A stretch of DNA of 64,000 nucleotides from Heliocidaris tuberculata. Taxonomy: Eukaryota; Echinodermata; Echinoidea; Camarodonta; Echinometridae. The first letter of the stretch is position 1, and the number at the start of each line of letters is the position of its first letter. The DNA lies in contig CM046844.1 in NCBI GenBank assembly GCA_025618425.1, forward strand, positions 9,895,058-9,959,057, in the 5' to 3' direction. The notes under the pieces are model-generated. The model did no database searches. It saw only the letters and a program-made list of their open reading frames with translations, and was not told where the DNA came from. The position numbers and the translations under genes were made by a program. Of the stretch, positions 25,506 through 37,204 are shown one piece after another.

Positions 25506-25868
25506 GAGTCTATTTTAACACAGCAATTTACGTCTGCCGAATGTACTACGGAAGTAGGTGAGAGTAATCTGTCTTGATACTATTAAAAGTCTTTGGTATA
25601 GGTTTGTAATCAAGGTTAAATAAATTTGCTATCTTCAAAAAATGAATGAATGCTTCAATTACGTGTTTTATTTGTTATATTTACCATACTTTTGTGTTAC
25701 TATTGATTCCTCTCGTTTGTTATTATTATTGTATTGAATGTACTTATTTTATACTTCAATATTAATATTCATGTTTTTTAATAACAGGACCAAGATGTAA
25801 AACAGTCCTACAACTAATCTTGTCATCCTCTATAAATATTTTGAATGAATGAATGAATGAAAGAATAC

Positions 25869-25940
<72 letters not shown>

Positions 25941-26460
25941 ATGAATAAATAAATAAATAAATAAGTAAATAAATAAATGAAGTCGAAAAGTTGGTGCTCA
26001 GATTTTTAGCAACAGAAATAATACAAAAGAATAGAATACCTCTATTTTCCCCGGTGTAATAGGGACAATTCTAAGTTTGTAAGTCATTTTGAGAAGTAAA
26101 AAAATGTGGCATACTGATTTCAAGATACATGTACAAGTTATCCTCATGAGTCATGAATCAAATTATTGCTTAATAAATGAAAATTAATATGAAATGCAAT
26201 AATAATGTTGAGTAACTATCACGGCAGTCATTTTTGTGATGAAACTTAGCATGGGTGGTTCTAGGAATCGGATTTTATCTCTCTCAAGGTTCGTTATTCC
26301 GAAGGTTTGTTTATCCGTCGGTTCGTGATTACGAAAAAAAAAAACAGGAAACCCTATAATTGACTTTTGAGTTGAAATGGACGTTCGGATCAGCGCACCA
26401 AAATGTGCCCCCCCCCCCCACCATATAGGAAACTTCTATGAACCTTCAAAATTAAGAAAT
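25506..26460. other. Gene-free AT-rich stretch with AATC/AATA repeats
   Basis: It includes a tetranucleotide array at 25845-25980 (AATG, then AATC, then AATA units). No gene is supported. Confidence 0.55.
25845..25980. repeat. AATG/AATC/AATA tetranucleotide array
   Basis: Successive blocks of related 4-bp units. Confidence 0.9.
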
Positions 26461-28247
26461 AAATGTACATGTATATGAAAGTGTCAGAATTCTCTGCTTT
26501 GCTTCGTTTACCACATCTCCCTCTGTCACTCCTTATCTCTCTCTCCCACTCTCTCTCTCTCGTTCTCTGTCTCTTTCCCTTTCCCTCTCTATCTTTCTCT
26601 CCTTCTTACCCGCCACCTCTCCCTATCTATTTCCCTCCCTCCACCTCTCTCTCCCTATTTCTGTGTAGCTGCTTTCCCTTGGTGCTTTCCTAACTCAAAA
26701 TCTTTCATTTAATTTTTTCGTGTGCGACAAGTTAGAATACATGTACCTGTGGTCCTGTACACGATTGTCTCTCTCTCTCTTTTATATACCTTACTCATAG
26801 CCTATACGTCTTTCACCCAGACATGAGTTTGTTTACAGCTCTCTTTCAAAATACATGTAATACAATTCATTGTAAACTCTCATTCCCTTCCTCAGCAGCT
26901 CCTATATACATGTACTTTACACTTCTGTTCAACAAAACTCATCACATGACAAGAGAATGTGAAAGCTCCCTCCCTCCCCCTTCCTATTTTCTCTCTCTCC
27001 CTCTCTCCCCCCCCCCCCCCCCCCACCTCCCCATCCCTCTCTCTTTCTCAGTTGTACTTATCCAAAACAACTACCTTGTCTGTTCTCTGTCGGTATGGCT
27101 CTTCTTATCTATCACATTTCCCCCTATATTTTAACCATCACTATCACCGGTCAACCCATAATTCCCGTGAAATGTAGAACACAGCATGAAGCGTGCACCA
27201 ATCCCCTTGCCCTTGTATTTTGCCATCAGTATTGTGTTTTTGGAGGAATGGAAATTACAGAATTTCATTACAAGACCATAATGATCATTATCTATTTTTA
27301 ATACATATATTTGACTCATAATTATATTCACAAAATAAAGACATAAACTGTCAGCTTGCACAGTAGCATGAAACTTTCATATTTCACTAGTATCTTCATC
27401 ATGTATTGTTAATAAAGCCTCTCTGGAGGAGAGAGAGAATTCTCAGCTTATTTAGGGATGACCTGTGCTCATCAAGAGAGGGCGGTATGCCAGAAAAAAA
27501 AACCCTGTCCTCTGTCGGTTCACTCTCTACCAGAGGGGTAGTAGCAGTGCACTGTGACATCCCAACATTATTAGACTCCTGAATCTAGATCGAATAACCC
27601 ATTGACAGTTAATTTGTATTTTCAACACAAATATTAATCATATACCTTTGACCAAAACTGCTATACAAAGTCATATGTCAATAACATACATGCACTGCAG
27701 GATTTTTCAGTTAACTATAAAGTTACTTTGTCTAATAGTGTTATCTTGTGGTGTAACTGTAAGTAAATTCTCCTTACATGGTAACTGACTTACCAGTAAT
27801 CTATCATGCTCATTCGACCCCTATCCTACAAATTTAAAAGGAGGAGAGTGTACAAAGTAATCTTATAGCACATCTTGAATATACCATTCATTTAGACAGA
27901 ATTAAATTTGCAAACTTCCTTTACCAGAAATACATTATGGATTGGGAAAAGAATTGGTAATGGCATTGTAATATGCAAAGTCATGTATCATGAGAAATCA
28001 AGTTTCTTGGCAGAAACTTGTTCATACCAGGTGTGAATAGAGCCTACCTTGCAGAATCCAGGGGGAACAGTTTGGAATGATTAATATATTTTTGCAGGTT
28101 AAAGAGAAGTTTGAGTACTGGGTCTGGCAAAGATGAAAAATAGTTTGTAAGCTTTCTCATATTTTCTTTTTCTTCATTCCAAACACAGAACCTGACAAGG
28201 AAGTATATGATAGAAGTAATGTCACAAGAAAGGTCTCTGTTGAAATA

Positions 28248-28448
28248 CAGTGGAAACTCACTATACCTAGGACCTTGGGACCATGAAAATTGCTGTACCT
28301 TGTTTTATCAGGAATCTCCTTACATCAGGGTAAACCCCCCCCCCCCCCCCCCCAAAATAACATAAAGACCTGGGACCAGCAAATTACCTTGTTATATCAG
28401 GAATCTCATTACAGATATATCAGAGCTCTTTATAACAGGTTTCCACTG
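28248..28448. mobile_element. pogo/Tigger-like MITE, copy 2
   Basis: CAGTGGAAACTCACTATACC at the left and AACAGGTTTCCACTG at the right are inverted termini, with left flanking TA. The right flank is CA, so that side of the duplication has mutated. Internal GGACCTTGGGACCATGAAAA matches the copies at 34405 and 60689. Confidence 0.75.
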
Positions 28449-30879
28449 CACCTTGTATTCTAAATACATGTATGACTGTACCAGTCAAAAAAAGTTCAAA
28501 CCTTATGACCAAATTTTGAGGCCACATGTTAATGTGATCACATAATTTTTGTAGCTGTGTTCACTGCTTTTCATCACTGTCATTTAATCAAGATTTAGCC
28601 AGTTTGATAAATACTGAATGACCCCAAAACCTCAAAATCCACAGTAATTCCTATTAACCAGTCATTCAGAATACCTTCTCGGCAGTTTCTCTCACAATTA
28701 AACAGCACAAGTAGTACTCACCATTACCTCTCAAAATGTGCTTTGATTATCAAGGATGCTTTGGGATCCCATTCTCAGCAGCTTTATCATCTGCGCTATA
28801 TATCCATTAACATCAAATGCTGTTTTCTGGGTCCCAGACATGCATATCCATGTAGATGATATATCAGACATATCAGATCTTCACATGTATCTATTAATGC
28901 AGCAATACTGCATGCTTATGAAATCATGAATATGTTTGTTACAGGAGAACAAAAGACATGTAGTTCTATTTGGTTGGCATCACAGGAGCATACATGTAGA
29001 TGAGGCATGATGGAAGAGCAGTCGAATCCTAGGGTCATTCCATGGGGTTGTGACATACCAAAAGTGAGAAAAATCATGTCTCCTATCAACCATAACAATG
29101 TTTGCTAAAATTGAGTTTAGCGTAAAAGCATAGCCATTTATGCTGGGAGGTACTCTAGCTTCATGGCGAATCAATATGGAAGACAAAAATTGTACATTAT
29201 GTTATATAAATGTGATGTCCAAGTAACGGTGGTTGAATCATTGAGCCTGACGACCATTATCTTTAATGGATACACCCCGAACTGGATATATTTATTCAAT
29301 CTGCAAAGACAGAAAAAAACCCATCATAAGTATTCATGTATTATCTATGCTCAAACAATATGAATGCATATAAGTAATCCTTTCAAATAAAGTTACCTAA
29401 CATGACTATCTGAGTCTTATTTTTCGTACGATTTTATTTCTTCAAACCTTATGTTTCCTTAAATGTGTATCAAACCAAATTAAAGTGGACTCCAAATTCT
29501 TGGCGTTATAATTTAAACTTTCAAAACAAAAGTCCTTGCTTAAATTACAATCAGCAGGTACATGTAGAACCTTTGGTCCACTTTTATGAAAATAAAATTC
29601 TGACATTTCATGTTCTCCAATGGTTTTCAGGTATTACATGTACTAGCTTAGTAGCTTTATAAGAAATCGTAATTTTCTTTACTATAACATATTGACACTA
29701 TACTGGCACCTTCCAATTATTAGTTTGACAAAATCTTAATTCACATCAAAGCTAAATTTAAGCCCTATAATTTAGATTGCACAACACACACTTTGTATGC
29801 AGTAATTCTGCATGAATTTCCACTGGAGGCAAATACACTGTACACATGTACATGTACATCACGTAATCTTAACAGTTTCCTGCAAATTAATTATTACGAT
29901 CTTGTTCAGTTAATAATACATGTAGTTCCCTTTTAGTACATTCATTCTTACTGAATGTTGTGAACCACGTCACCATTTGCTTAAAAGGTGAAATGATGAT
30001 ATAACATCTCTCAAATACCAAAGTCGTATTGTATAAGCTATCTTGTATAAACAGGCCAATAGAATTATTGATCACTCGAATGATTCCATTCATTCCTATA
30101 AGGCTCTTTTATGTCTCAAATCCATAAGTTCTAAACAATTTCTCAGTTTGTGGAGCAAATCAACATGTATGACTCCAAATTTAACCGTATACATTTTACA
30201 TGGCCTAACCGAAATACATCATGATTAAAGAATTTATATGCTGCTTCAAATTTATTAATAATTTCTTGCCTTTTATAACTTCTTAAATCTACACACAAGT
30301 TATCATTCATAATATACCTTGCACTTATATACATGTATAATCTGAGTTTAAATGTGCTTCAAAGGTTTTCATTCAAAGGTTAACCAAATCTCAATGGCCA
30401 AACTCATTCATTGATAATCCCCATACATAAGATACAGCGGTACATTCCTTTGGTGTACAAACTTGTAATGTGCGATTCATCACTGCACTATACATAATGT
30501 TTTGCACTTAATTGTTGCGGTTCTACTATGAATGTCAAACAAATATCCAAACTGTTTAATGTTTATAGCTTTCTCATTCAAACTTACTCTTTGAGGTATC
30601 CATAACTGTCATGGCTTAGAAGATTAAACAGGATTTCTCTGTAACGACCAAACCCAAAATCATTCAGTCTACAATCATTGCTACTGCTATGGTAGCTGTA
30701 AAAACGAAAGTTACATGTCACATTATTAGCCATCTTACGGTATCTTTAAATCAAGCTTATTGAATAAAAATAAATAGGTTTCAACAGGACTTTCGTCGAA
30801 ACAGTGGTAAAAAAAGAAATGCATTTTGAGCAAAGCTTTGAAAGAGTACCAACTGGAACAGGAATGATTCTGGCTGGGA

Positions 30880-31200
30880 TGGGCTGGGCACTACTATATA
30901 TTCATTACGAATCCCACCGCAGCACTAGCGTCCTTTGGCAAGACGTTAATCTACATTTGCCACTCTCCACCCAGGTGTTAAATGGGTACTCGGTAGGATG
31001 CGAAAGTTAATGTTGTTTGCTTAGCAATGTGAGCGCCACGGCCCATTGCTGGAATACTCCCCAGGGAGTGGAGAATGTGCATACATTGTGTGCGGGCAAG
31101 CCAGAAACCGATGACAGGGGTAATAATATATCTGTAAAGCGCTTAGAGACATCGCCGATGTATTAGGCGCTATATAAAAGTGGAATATTATTATTATAAA
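30880..31200 (+). mobile_element. SINE, copy D
   Basis: TTTGGCAAGACGTTAATCTA, CATTTGCCACTCTCCACCCA and GGTGTTAAATGGGTACTCGG are shared with the copies at 15063 and 20440. It ends GCGCTATATAAAAGTGGAAT followed by ATT repeats. Confidence 0.7.
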
Positions 31201-31449
31201 AATCTTCAACAGATGATTTCCTCTTCCATAGAAGATCTCATACCAGCGTTAATGGATATCGTCATAATTTTTGCCCTAACCTCATGGAATGACCCCCTAC
31301 ATGTAACTCGGTAGTCCCGACTTGAAACCAATTCGCTGAATTACTGCCCAAAGGCAAGGCATTAACGGTAATCCTAATTACTACATCCCTCAGACAGGAC
31401 TTCACGTCACAGGTCCCCTGGTTGTTAACCTGTCGGAAGCATATATCGC

Positions 31450-31455
31450 TTTATT
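31450..31455 (-). terminator. Candidate polyadenylation signal of NAA38
   Basis: Plus-strand TTTATT reads AATAAA on the minus strand, 300 bp past the NAA38 stop. It is the nearest canonical signal I noticed downstream. Confidence 0.35.
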
Positions 31456-31754
31456 AGCTGTCATGTAAAATAAATCATCATCGGTCAATCAATCAAACAT
31501 ATACATTGCTCTGTCTCACTGTTGCAATGTCAATCTAGGAGACTTCAAAATCATGTGTGCATACATGTATCTCAGTGATATAATTAAAGCTGTTCTAGAG
31601 GGCTGAGATTTCACGACACCTAACAGTCTGATGTCTTAGACACCCTGCACATTTTTGTCCAAAGACACAAGAAGTGGGTCCATTTCATGAAAGATGAATG
31701 GCCGATCTCTCAATGATGACGTCGTTCATAGAGTCAAGGAGTATAAAGTTCACG

Positions 31755-31858
31755 TTATAATGGAGAATGGCTGCCTTCATCTATCTCTATGCTGACTATG
31801 TGCTGACCAGGAACCATGGCTAGGCCAAGAACTCTTGGCTCTTCCTTTTCAGGTGAAT
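31755..31858 (-). CDS. NAA38: NAA38 (LSMD1), last coding exon
   Basis: This minus-strand terminal exon has acceptor TTTTCCTGCAG, first exon base 31858 and stop TAA at 31757-31755. Joined to 32809 in phase 1 it restores a GAT codon and reads PPDSPEKEEPRVLGLAMVPG then QHIVSIEID. This corresponds to the Sm2 strand block of NAA38, whose human form has the same EPRVLGLAMVPG string followed by HHIVSIE. The total protein is 117 residues; the human protein is about 125. Together with the first exon it completes the Sm-like fold. A minus-strand AATAAA (plus-strand TTTATT at 31450-31455) about 300 bp downstream is a plausible polyadenylation signal. The intron of 950 bp contains the duplicated partial exon. 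Confidence 0.88.
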
Positions 31859-32614
31859 CTGCAGGAAAAGCAGAGGATTGAGAAATGAGATTATTTCCAA
31901 AAACTAAATCTTCTTTCATACGGGGAAGTCCACTCTCTGGCATAAAGTTGATTGTATCAGAAGTATTCAAACAATAAGTACTAAATCAGTGAAAATTAAT
32001 AAATATGTGATGAAACATTAAAAAAAAATAAATTTCAGTATCCAAAGTTGTGGAGTTGATGTTACTAAAGGTGGGAAAAAAAGAGAAATACATCAGTGAA
32101 GTTTGAAGAAAATCTGATAAAGAATAACAAATTATAAAGTTTAGTATCCCAAGTTATGCTGTATCCAAACTCTTATGAGCAATAACATTGATCCTTTGTG
32201 AGGACTGACTTAACAATGAACCACTTTAACAGAGTTTTAGAAATAACTTGAACAGGGTAGCTAAGTGCAATGCAATGGCACATAAACCCTTGGCTTAAAA
32301 AAAAAAATAATAATAAAAGGATTAAAAGGACAACATCTAGCAAAGTAACAACTGAATTTCTACAATCCATAATATGCTAGCTTGTCTGGGCTGGTATGCA
32401 CCAATAGAAGTAATTCAGACACTGCTGGATTGATGTCTGTTCTGGTATGAAAATTATGCAAATGTAAGGGAAATAAATCAAATGTTGTCTGATCAGATGC
32501 ACTCTACTGTAAAAAAAAAAAATTCTTGGTTTGACATGTATGTCAAACCTAATACAGAACTCATCCAAAGAAAGCAAAACAAATTCCTGCCAAACCTAAT
32601 GAATCAGTCTTCAC

Positions 32615-32718
32615 CTGGTGGGTTCACGTACACCTCACATGACCCCAAGATGACATTCCCGTCCTTATCGGTGCAGATGAATGTTCCTACGAGTATCCTA
32701 CCATATGTAATATGTATC
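32615..32718 (-). pseudogene. Partial tandem copy of the NAA38 Sm1 exon (alternative exon or relic)
   Basis: The minus strand here repeats the 3' part of the NAA38 coding exon about 194 bp further into the intron. The reading frame stays open: [20 protein letters not shown], then SCEVYVNPP. It ends at an equivalent donor, CCACCAG|GTGAAG (last base 32615). On its 5' side homology starts near the AGGATAC codon pair, where CCTTTAG could act as an acceptor (exon start 32718). Against the main exon I count about nine synonymous and about seven amino-acid-changing codons, with no frameshift or stop. It lacks the start codon and N-terminal helix, so alone it encodes no full Sm domain. It may be a decaying duplicate or a cassette/mutually exclusive exon. 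Confidence 0.6.
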
Positions 32719-32808
32719 CTAAAGGATACAGTACATATGATCTGAATTCCTACAAACCTATTTACATGTAAGACTTACATATATTTATATCACTGAACCA
32801 GTCTTTAC

Positions 32809-33058
32809 CTGGTGGGTTCACATACTCCTCACACGAACCCAAGATGACGTTCCTGTCCTTATCGGTGCAGATGAACGTGCCTACCAGTGTCCTCCCGTCG
32901 GTCATCTGTATCCTCATGGGTTGGTTCAGCCACGATTCCATTCTCTTTCTCATCTCGACAGCTCTGTCTGTGTCAGGCTTCTGCTGGTTTGGTGTGTCCA
33001 CCTGCTCGGTATCAGGCTTGGTTTCTCCTCCATTCTGAGCTGATCCCGTCTCTTCCAT
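32809..33058 (-). CDS. NAA38: NAA38 (LSMD1), NatC auxiliary subunit, first coding exon
   Basis: This minus-strand exon encodes residues 1-83 and one base of codon 84. ATG is at 33058-33056. The acceptor CTTCCCCAG ends at 33071, so the exon begins at 33070 with 12 untranslated bases, and the upstream reading frame is intron. The donor is CCACCAG|GTAAAG with the last exon base at 32809. Residues 1-32 are acidic and Gln/Pro/Asp-rich. Residues 36-45 ([10 protein letters not shown]) form the N-terminal helix of an Sm fold, and residues 48-81 carry the Sm1 motif ([15 protein letters not shown], then [15 protein letters not shown]). The match to LSMD1/NAA38 is close, especially MTDGRTLVG and NVILGS. 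NAA38 works with NAA30 (catalytic) and NAA35 in NatC, the ribosome-associated complex that acetylates Met at hydrophobic N-termini. A partial tandem copy of this exon lies about 200 bp downstream in the intron. Confidence 0.88.
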
Positions 33059-33069
33059 TTTATCCTGAT

Positions 33070-33200
33070 CCTGGGGAAGATAAATATGACGCACGTTCAT
33101 TTGAGAAGTGATTATGATAATGATGATTCACAGCATCTAAATGGCGCCACATTTTGGTTAACAACATTCTAAGGCACACACTCCTACAATAAAGTCAGTG
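33070..33200. other. Intron/5' flank of NAA38
   Basis: Read from the minus strand, this is the intron leading to the NAA38 acceptor at 33071-33073. A first untranslated exon must lie further upstream, but I could not place it. Confidence 0.35.
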
Positions 33201-33388
33201 TCCTGTATTCTGAAGTCAGGTTTAACTTAAACCGTGGTCTAAGTGTGGTTTAAACCCAGTCTAAACCTGCCCTTTAACCAGGAGCTCTAGAAAATCACAT
33301 TCTGATCTCCACTTTAAGTTAAACTCCAATCCAGGTGTGCTTAAACTTAGCCTGGACTTTAAGTTAAACCGGAGATCAGAATATGGGC
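33200..33388. mobile_element. Foldback/MITE-like element
   Basis: Left TATTCTGAAGTCAGGTTTAA and right GTTAAACCGGAGATCAGAAT are imperfect inverted termini. GTTTAA/TTAAAC words recur throughout. Confidence 0.6.
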
Positions 33389-33535
33389 CTTTAGTTACAC
33401 ATCTGCTGAAATAGATATGTTTTGAGGGAAGATATGAAGTGTTGCATACGTGAAAAAGGATGACAGCGAGTTCCAAAGGGGAGGAGCAATGGATGAAAAG
33501 CCATAATCTCCATAACTAGAATATCACTGAAGGTG

Positions 33536-34015
33536 ATTAATACCCCTGCCCCAATGTGTGTGCCAAATTTCCTGAGCATTGCTCAAAACTTGAGGAAGTG
33601 GTTTGATGTGCAATATTTTCCTGTTTTATTGCCATATGTCGTTACCATGGCAACGCAGTTTGCTACACATTGAAACAATATGTCTTGCACATCTTTACCA
33701 CAAGACCAATGTGTGTGCCAAATTTCATGAGCATTGCTCGAAAAATGAGGAAGTAGTTTGATGCGCAAGATTTCAAACTGATTTATTGCCATAATATGCG
33801 GTTACCATGGCAACGAAGTTTCCGACACATTCAGAAAATATGTCTTGCACATCTCCATCCCAAGACCAATGTGTGTGCCAAATTTCATGAGCATTGCTCG
33901 AAAAATGAGGAAGTAGTTCGATGCGCAAGATTTGCAACGGACCAACCGCTCGACCACACGCTGATTCCTATATACCCCCTTCAAACTTCGTTTGGCGGGG
34001 TTATAATAAACCTTG
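33536..34015. repeat. ~180-bp tandem repeat, about 2.5 units
   Basis: GGTTACCATGGCAACG-like starts (near 33640 and 33799) and CAATGTGTGTGCCAAATTTC (33552, 33706, 33869) recur at ~155-165 bp. The array ends with CGACCACACGCTGATTCCTA and TTCAAACTTCGTTTGGCGGG, a 3' end I know as a common interspersed repeat in marine invertebrates. Confidence 0.75.
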
Positions 34016-34035
34016 AGACGTGTTATAGGTACCTT

Positions 34036-34177
34036 TAGAGCGATTGATTCGAATTGATCGCAAGTCCTCCAATCAATTGCAGATTTCCAATCCCTTATCT
34101 CTCAAGTGCAGAGTTGCGATTGATATCAATTGCAAATTATTTGCAATCAATCGCAACTCTTTATAAGACAGGGCCCT
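34036..34177. repeat. Foldback element with GCGATTGAT arms
   Basis: GCGATTGATTCGAATTGATC on the left and AATCAATCGC near 34150 on the right, with GGGCCC near the outer end. Arms are imperfect. Confidence 0.5.
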
Positions 34178-35940
34178 GATGAGCGCAAGCCAGGACGAAG
34201 ACAGCACTGTTCAAGGAGAGAGATCACATACCCAGGGGCTAGATCATGTACAGCCTTGAACATAAGTAGCAAGATTTTGAATTCAATTCTGTAGGTAGAT
34301 CTACTCATAATTTCAGATCCTTGCCAGGTATTAGTCTACTTTCTGAAAAACAAAGTTGGTAAGCTGGCAAGGATTGCATTACTGAATAAAACTTCCTCAG
34401 TATACAGTGAAAACTCAGTATACAGAGATCTGATATAACAATATTCCTGATATAACAAGGTAATATTCTGGTCCCAGCTCTTTATATTCTATTGGTGTTT
34501 TTTTAACCTGATATAACAAGATTCCTGCTATAACGGTAATTTTTATGGTCCCAAGGACCTCGTTATACTGAGTTTCCACTGTACTTCAAGTTAAAGGCAT
34601 GTCAACTTTGTGCTAATGAAGTGTTAAATATTTAGTTGACCTACATTTGAATTTTTCCTTCAAGGTTGTATCACTATCAAAGTTTGCATTCTAAATCTCT
34701 TACTTCAAGAAATAAAATAAAATCACTTTAATATTTTGATGGGATTTACTATATTTCAAAAGGATAATAGTCTAGATTCTAGTTTGGAGAAAAATTCTCA
34801 TGTTTCTTGTTTTAGAATGTCAAGAATAACAATTTTGAAGAGTTAAACAAAGCTAAGCCAAAGGGCATGCACAAAAATACCAGTACTGTCTCTGATAAGC
34901 TTTGGCTACGTTGGCTAAATTTAGTACGTATATATGGCGTGAAGGGATTACACAGAGGTTGCAGCACACGCGAAAGCAGCTTGAATGAGATAATGTAGAT
35001 CAACAGAAACTTCATCTTGCTCTGTGATTGTTAACATTATTCATCTTCTTCATTTTTATTTTCAACATCACTTTACTAATCAAACTTACACAACAAAGGA
35101 GACATAATATAGCCCAGGTCAAAACCAAATCAAAGGTAAATGCTGCAGAAGACATCTTAAACTAAGTTAAAGTATTTAACAAAAAGTGTGTGTGATTAAA
35201 AAATATAAATTGTGGAAGTACATGTATATTGTAACTTATATCATTGGAAAGGGCTGGAAAAAACATCTAAAATGGTATATAAACCATAGCTCTAGGACAA
35301 ATATTAAGCAAGTTATGATATTTTTAAAGATTAAAAATCTGATTTAATTATCGCCACTGTTTTACCATTTAGACCTCTCAAAATCTGTGACCAACCGTGA
35401 CCAATATAATGGATGGTCTTATCAAGAATGTAAAAATTATTCATTTTCCTAGATAAAAAAGGAAAGAACATGCGATAGGGAAAGAAAATCAATATTGAAT
35501 TATTCGATCAATGTATAGACCCTTCTTTAATTAATTAATTAGTAATTATCAATTAGCAAATTAATTAGCTAATTATTCGTTAATGAACTCACTGCCGCAC
35601 ACAGACAAATTTCCGTAATTTCCTTATTACATGTATTTGGTATATTTTGATGGGATTTTCACCAAGTCATAGAGCACACATTACAAAAATAATTATTTTG
35701 TAATTCAGTTGTACATGTAATTAATTAACTGTAGACTCATTAGAAAATTAATTGGTAGATTAATCATTTGTTAAAGAATTGCCACAACAGGAAAAATCCT
35801 GTAACTCCATTAATATTTGGAATATTTTGATGGAATATTTTGATGGAATTTTCAACAGTATCATAAAGCAGAGTTTACTAGCAACTTTCCACATGTTATC
35901 ATTGTACATGTCACTTGGAAACAAAATTTGTACCTTGTAG
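34178..35940. other. Gene-free stretch between NAA38 and the Tudor-like gene
   Basis: AT-rich, with a pogo-like MITE (34405-34581) and several TACATGTA words. It should include the 3'UTR of the minus-strand Tudor-like gene next to 35941. Confidence 0.5.
34405..34581. mobile_element. pogo/Tigger-like MITE, copy 3
   Basis: CAGTGAAAACTCAGTATACA to ATACTGAGTTTCCACTG, flanked on both sides by TA (34403-34404, 34582-34583). Confidence 0.8.
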
Positions 35941-36536
35941 TTATGAAACAGATAAGTCTTCACATACATGTAGGTCAGCAGCAAGTGCATATTTGGAGAC
36001 ATCGTAGTCTTCAGCATCCTCCTCATACGACTTTCCCTCTCCCCAGTAACCAACACGGTAAGTACCACCACCTTTCTTCAGCAGTTTCTCCACCTTTCCA
36101 TAGTACATTACCTTTTCTTGTGTGTCACTGTCAAGCCAAACGTGACAAATCTGGTGACCAACAATATTGCCAGCTAGAATGTTGGACATAACCTGACGCA
36201 CACTATCTTTGACATTTGCAAATTCAACATTAATGTCTAAGGATCCTGCATCACAAGCCTTCAGTTTCTTCTCAACATCGTTCCTCTCCAAAGTCTCTTT
36301 TCTCTGTCTTTTCTCACTCAGGCGACTGGCAATTGCTAACCTAATCTGCAGAGTCCATTTACGTTTGTTCACACGTGTTTTACTGGCCATATTAATTGAG
36401 AAGTCAATCGACTGCTTTCTCTTTGCAGGCATCAGACTGTCAAGGTAGTCAACCACTCTTGAGGGCTCCTCTTGATTTTGTTGGTCACCATGCTCTACAT
36501 GTACCTCAGAATGGTCTGGTCTGATTTGCTCAGAAT
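35941..36536 (-). CDS. Unrecognised protein with Tudor-like C-terminus, coding exon 2
   Basis: This terminal minus-strand exon has acceptor TTTCTTTTTCAG (first base 36536), phase 1 joining to give GAT, and stop TAA at 35943-35941. The joined product is 325 residues. Residues about 129-160 are Glu/Gln/His-rich linker. Residues 165-190 are basic (PAKRKQ, TRVNKRKW), and 195-220 are a charged, probably helical stretch (SEKRQRKETLERNDVEKKL). Residues about 253-315 look like a Tudor/chromo-type barrel: HVWLDSDTQEKVMYYGKVEK, then YRVGYW and an acidic EEDAEDYDV loop. Such barrels read methylated residues in chromatin or RNA-binding proteins. The product is probably nuclear. Similar barrels also occur in transposon-encoded proteins of marine invertebrates, so domestication or an element origin is possible. 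Confidence 0.65.
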
Positions 36537-36822
36537 CTGAAAAAGAAATAAAGAAAGTTATTAATTATCAGTGATTATTGACAATGGCATATTTCTGTTT
36601 TTGTTTTCAATTTATTGATAAGTGTACAACCCCATATTCATTTTGTTGAGTAATTTGACATATATCTAAAACATAAAACATCTCATGTCAGTCACATGTA
36701 ACAACTAGAGTAGACTATTGTGATGTCATTTGTAATATTTCTATTCAATTATTTGAATGTATAATATGTTTCCTTAATTCTAAATACATGTATATGAAGA
36801 TCCATTTGGAGTTATACCATAC

Positions 36823-37204
36823 CATTTGATGATCCTGGTTGGAGTTCTGAAGACTCTGGTGATAGTTGTGGGACATTCACTTGGGTGACAGTGCAATGGA
36901 ATGAAGTAAATGGAGCACAGCACAGGCTCTTGTATTTAGACATGAGGGCATCAGAATTTACACACTTAATCTTCTTTGCACGGGTCAGAAGAGAGTGCAG
37001 CTGGGCACGAGTAATTCTGTATGACAACTTTTCTACAACAACATTGATTGTTTTTCCAATTGAATTGTCATTATTGGTGTACAGAAGTAGCAAGTGTCCA
37101 TTCTTTAAATCAGTCAAGTGTTCAGGGAAGACTCCAAAATTGTCAGTCAAATATTGCCGCATTATGCCCATGTTTTTGGTGACCGAGGCATTTTTTCCCA
37201 GCAT
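36823..37204 (-). CDS. Unrecognised protein with Tudor-like C-terminus, coding exon 1
   Basis: This minus-strand exon starts after acceptor TTTGTTTTCTTTCAG (first exon base 37208). The first Met, 37204-37202, opens MLGKNASVTKNMGIMRQYLT and is taken as the start. It gives 127 codons plus one base and ends TCAAATG|GTATGG (last base 36823). The sequence is rich in hydrophobic and basic residues (FGVFPEHLTDLKNGHLLLLY, VVVEKLSYRITRAQLHSLL) with a Cys-containing segment (KIKCVNSD, KSLCCAPF). I do not recognise the domain. A donor at 38055 (CCTGAAG|GTAAGT) on the same strand could end an untranslated leader exon, since the phase that would join to this exon contains a stop. If coding sequence extends further upstream, the true start is different. 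Confidence 0.6.

Larger units (their letters stand above)
26461..31449. other. Gene-free stretch downstream of NAA38
   Basis: CT-rich tracts at 26520-26670 and 26990-27050 and a C-run at 28327-28353. It also holds a pogo-like MITE (28248-28448), a SINE (30880-31200) and many TACATGTA palindromes. No credible ORF. Confidence 0.5.

Noticed and set aside
33058..33100. Upstream Met of the NAA38 frame ([10 protein letters not shown]...)
   Set aside because: This part reads through the intron acceptor CTTCCCCAG at 33071. The Met at 33058 gives the expected NAA38-like start and length.
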